The notes under the pieces were generated by a model, which was not told where the DNA came from, ran no database searches, and saw only the letters and a list, made by a program, of their open reading frames with translations. Shown piece after piece: positions 63,840-64,000 of a stretch of DNA of 64,000 nucleotides (positions within the stretch are counted from its first letter, which is position 1; every line of letters begins with the position of its first letter). Location of the stretch: assembly GCA_003993805.1 (NCBI GenBank), contig RSEF01000031.1, forward strand, positions 21,279,178 through 21,343,177, written 5' to 3'. Source of the stretch: Himantopus leucocephalus. Its lineage: Eukaryota > Chordata > Aves > Charadriiformes > Recurvirostridae. Both the position numbers and the translations under genes were made by a program.

Positions 63840-64000
63840 AAAAAATCAGTCCTGGTAAGTAGCTTCTTATCCTATAGTTAAGAAAGCAGCTCATAAAGAT
63901 GCTGCGTATCAGCAGAGATCTATAAATACAGGCTTCAATAACATAGAAGCCAGGCATGCAAATCTGTAAATTTTTGCAAATCTGTATGAGAACACTTTAA

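Noticed and set aside
50476..64000. ERBIN 5' coding exons, expected next to NLN by synteny
   Set aside because: No frame matching the LRR-containing N-terminus of ERBIN was found on the plus strand. The gene probably starts to the right of the window.
1..64000. CRISPR arrays, tRNA or rRNA genes, bacterial-type operons or defence systems
   Set aside because: No regularly spaced repeats, no cloverleaf with A and B boxes that I could recognise, and all coding sequence is spliced vertebrate genes.

Overview
This is vertebrate nuclear DNA, most probably from a bird. The evidence is split genes with GT-AG introns, one isolated CpG island in AT-rich sequence, a CR1 LINE 3' end with the typical ATTCTATG-type tail (39827-40146), several older CR1-like remnants and one solo endogenous-retrovirus LTR. 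No prokaryotic features are present. The gene pair SGTB/NLN lies on human 5q12.3, a segment that corresponds to the avian Z chromosome, so Z linkage is a reasonable inference but is not shown by the window itself.

Left part (1-12050, minus strand): the 5' half of SGTB, a TPR co-chaperone. Four coding exons are readable (10626-10746, 4683-4786, 3834-3903, 50-149). They give residues 1-125, covering the N-terminal dimerisation region and the start of the first TPR. The rest of the gene lies to the left of the window. A probable non-coding first exon ends at 11984. Intron 2 holds a solo LTR (7846-8591).

Centre (about 11.35-12.72 kb): a GC-rich CpG island interrupted by a 277-base run of N (12054-12330). 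SGTB reads left and NLN reads right from this island. It is a head-to-head bidirectional promoter whose core, and perhaps the first bases of both transcripts, fall in the unsequenced part.

Main body (12359-50083, plus strand): the complete coding region of NLN (neurolysin, M3 zinc metallopeptidase). Thirteen exons join without any frame break into 698 codons plus a stop. The zinc site HEFGH is at residues 491-495, the third ligand is Glu520 and the catalytic-loop tyrosines are Tyr623 and Tyr630. Introns hold CR1-like remnants in introns 1 and 8.

Right part (50.1-64 kb): the NLN 3' UTR, then apparently gene-poor intergenic sequence. It contains a long decayed LINE (about 54.47-56.05 kb), one well-formed candidate exon of unknown transcript (56263-56404) and an unclassified GC-richer block (57.4-57.9 kb).

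I found no novel multi-gene system. The points most worth checking are the hidden bidirectional promoter and NLN start, a Lys at a substrate-specificity position of NLN, the orphan exon at 56.3 kb and the solo LTR lying in the same orientation as SGTB.
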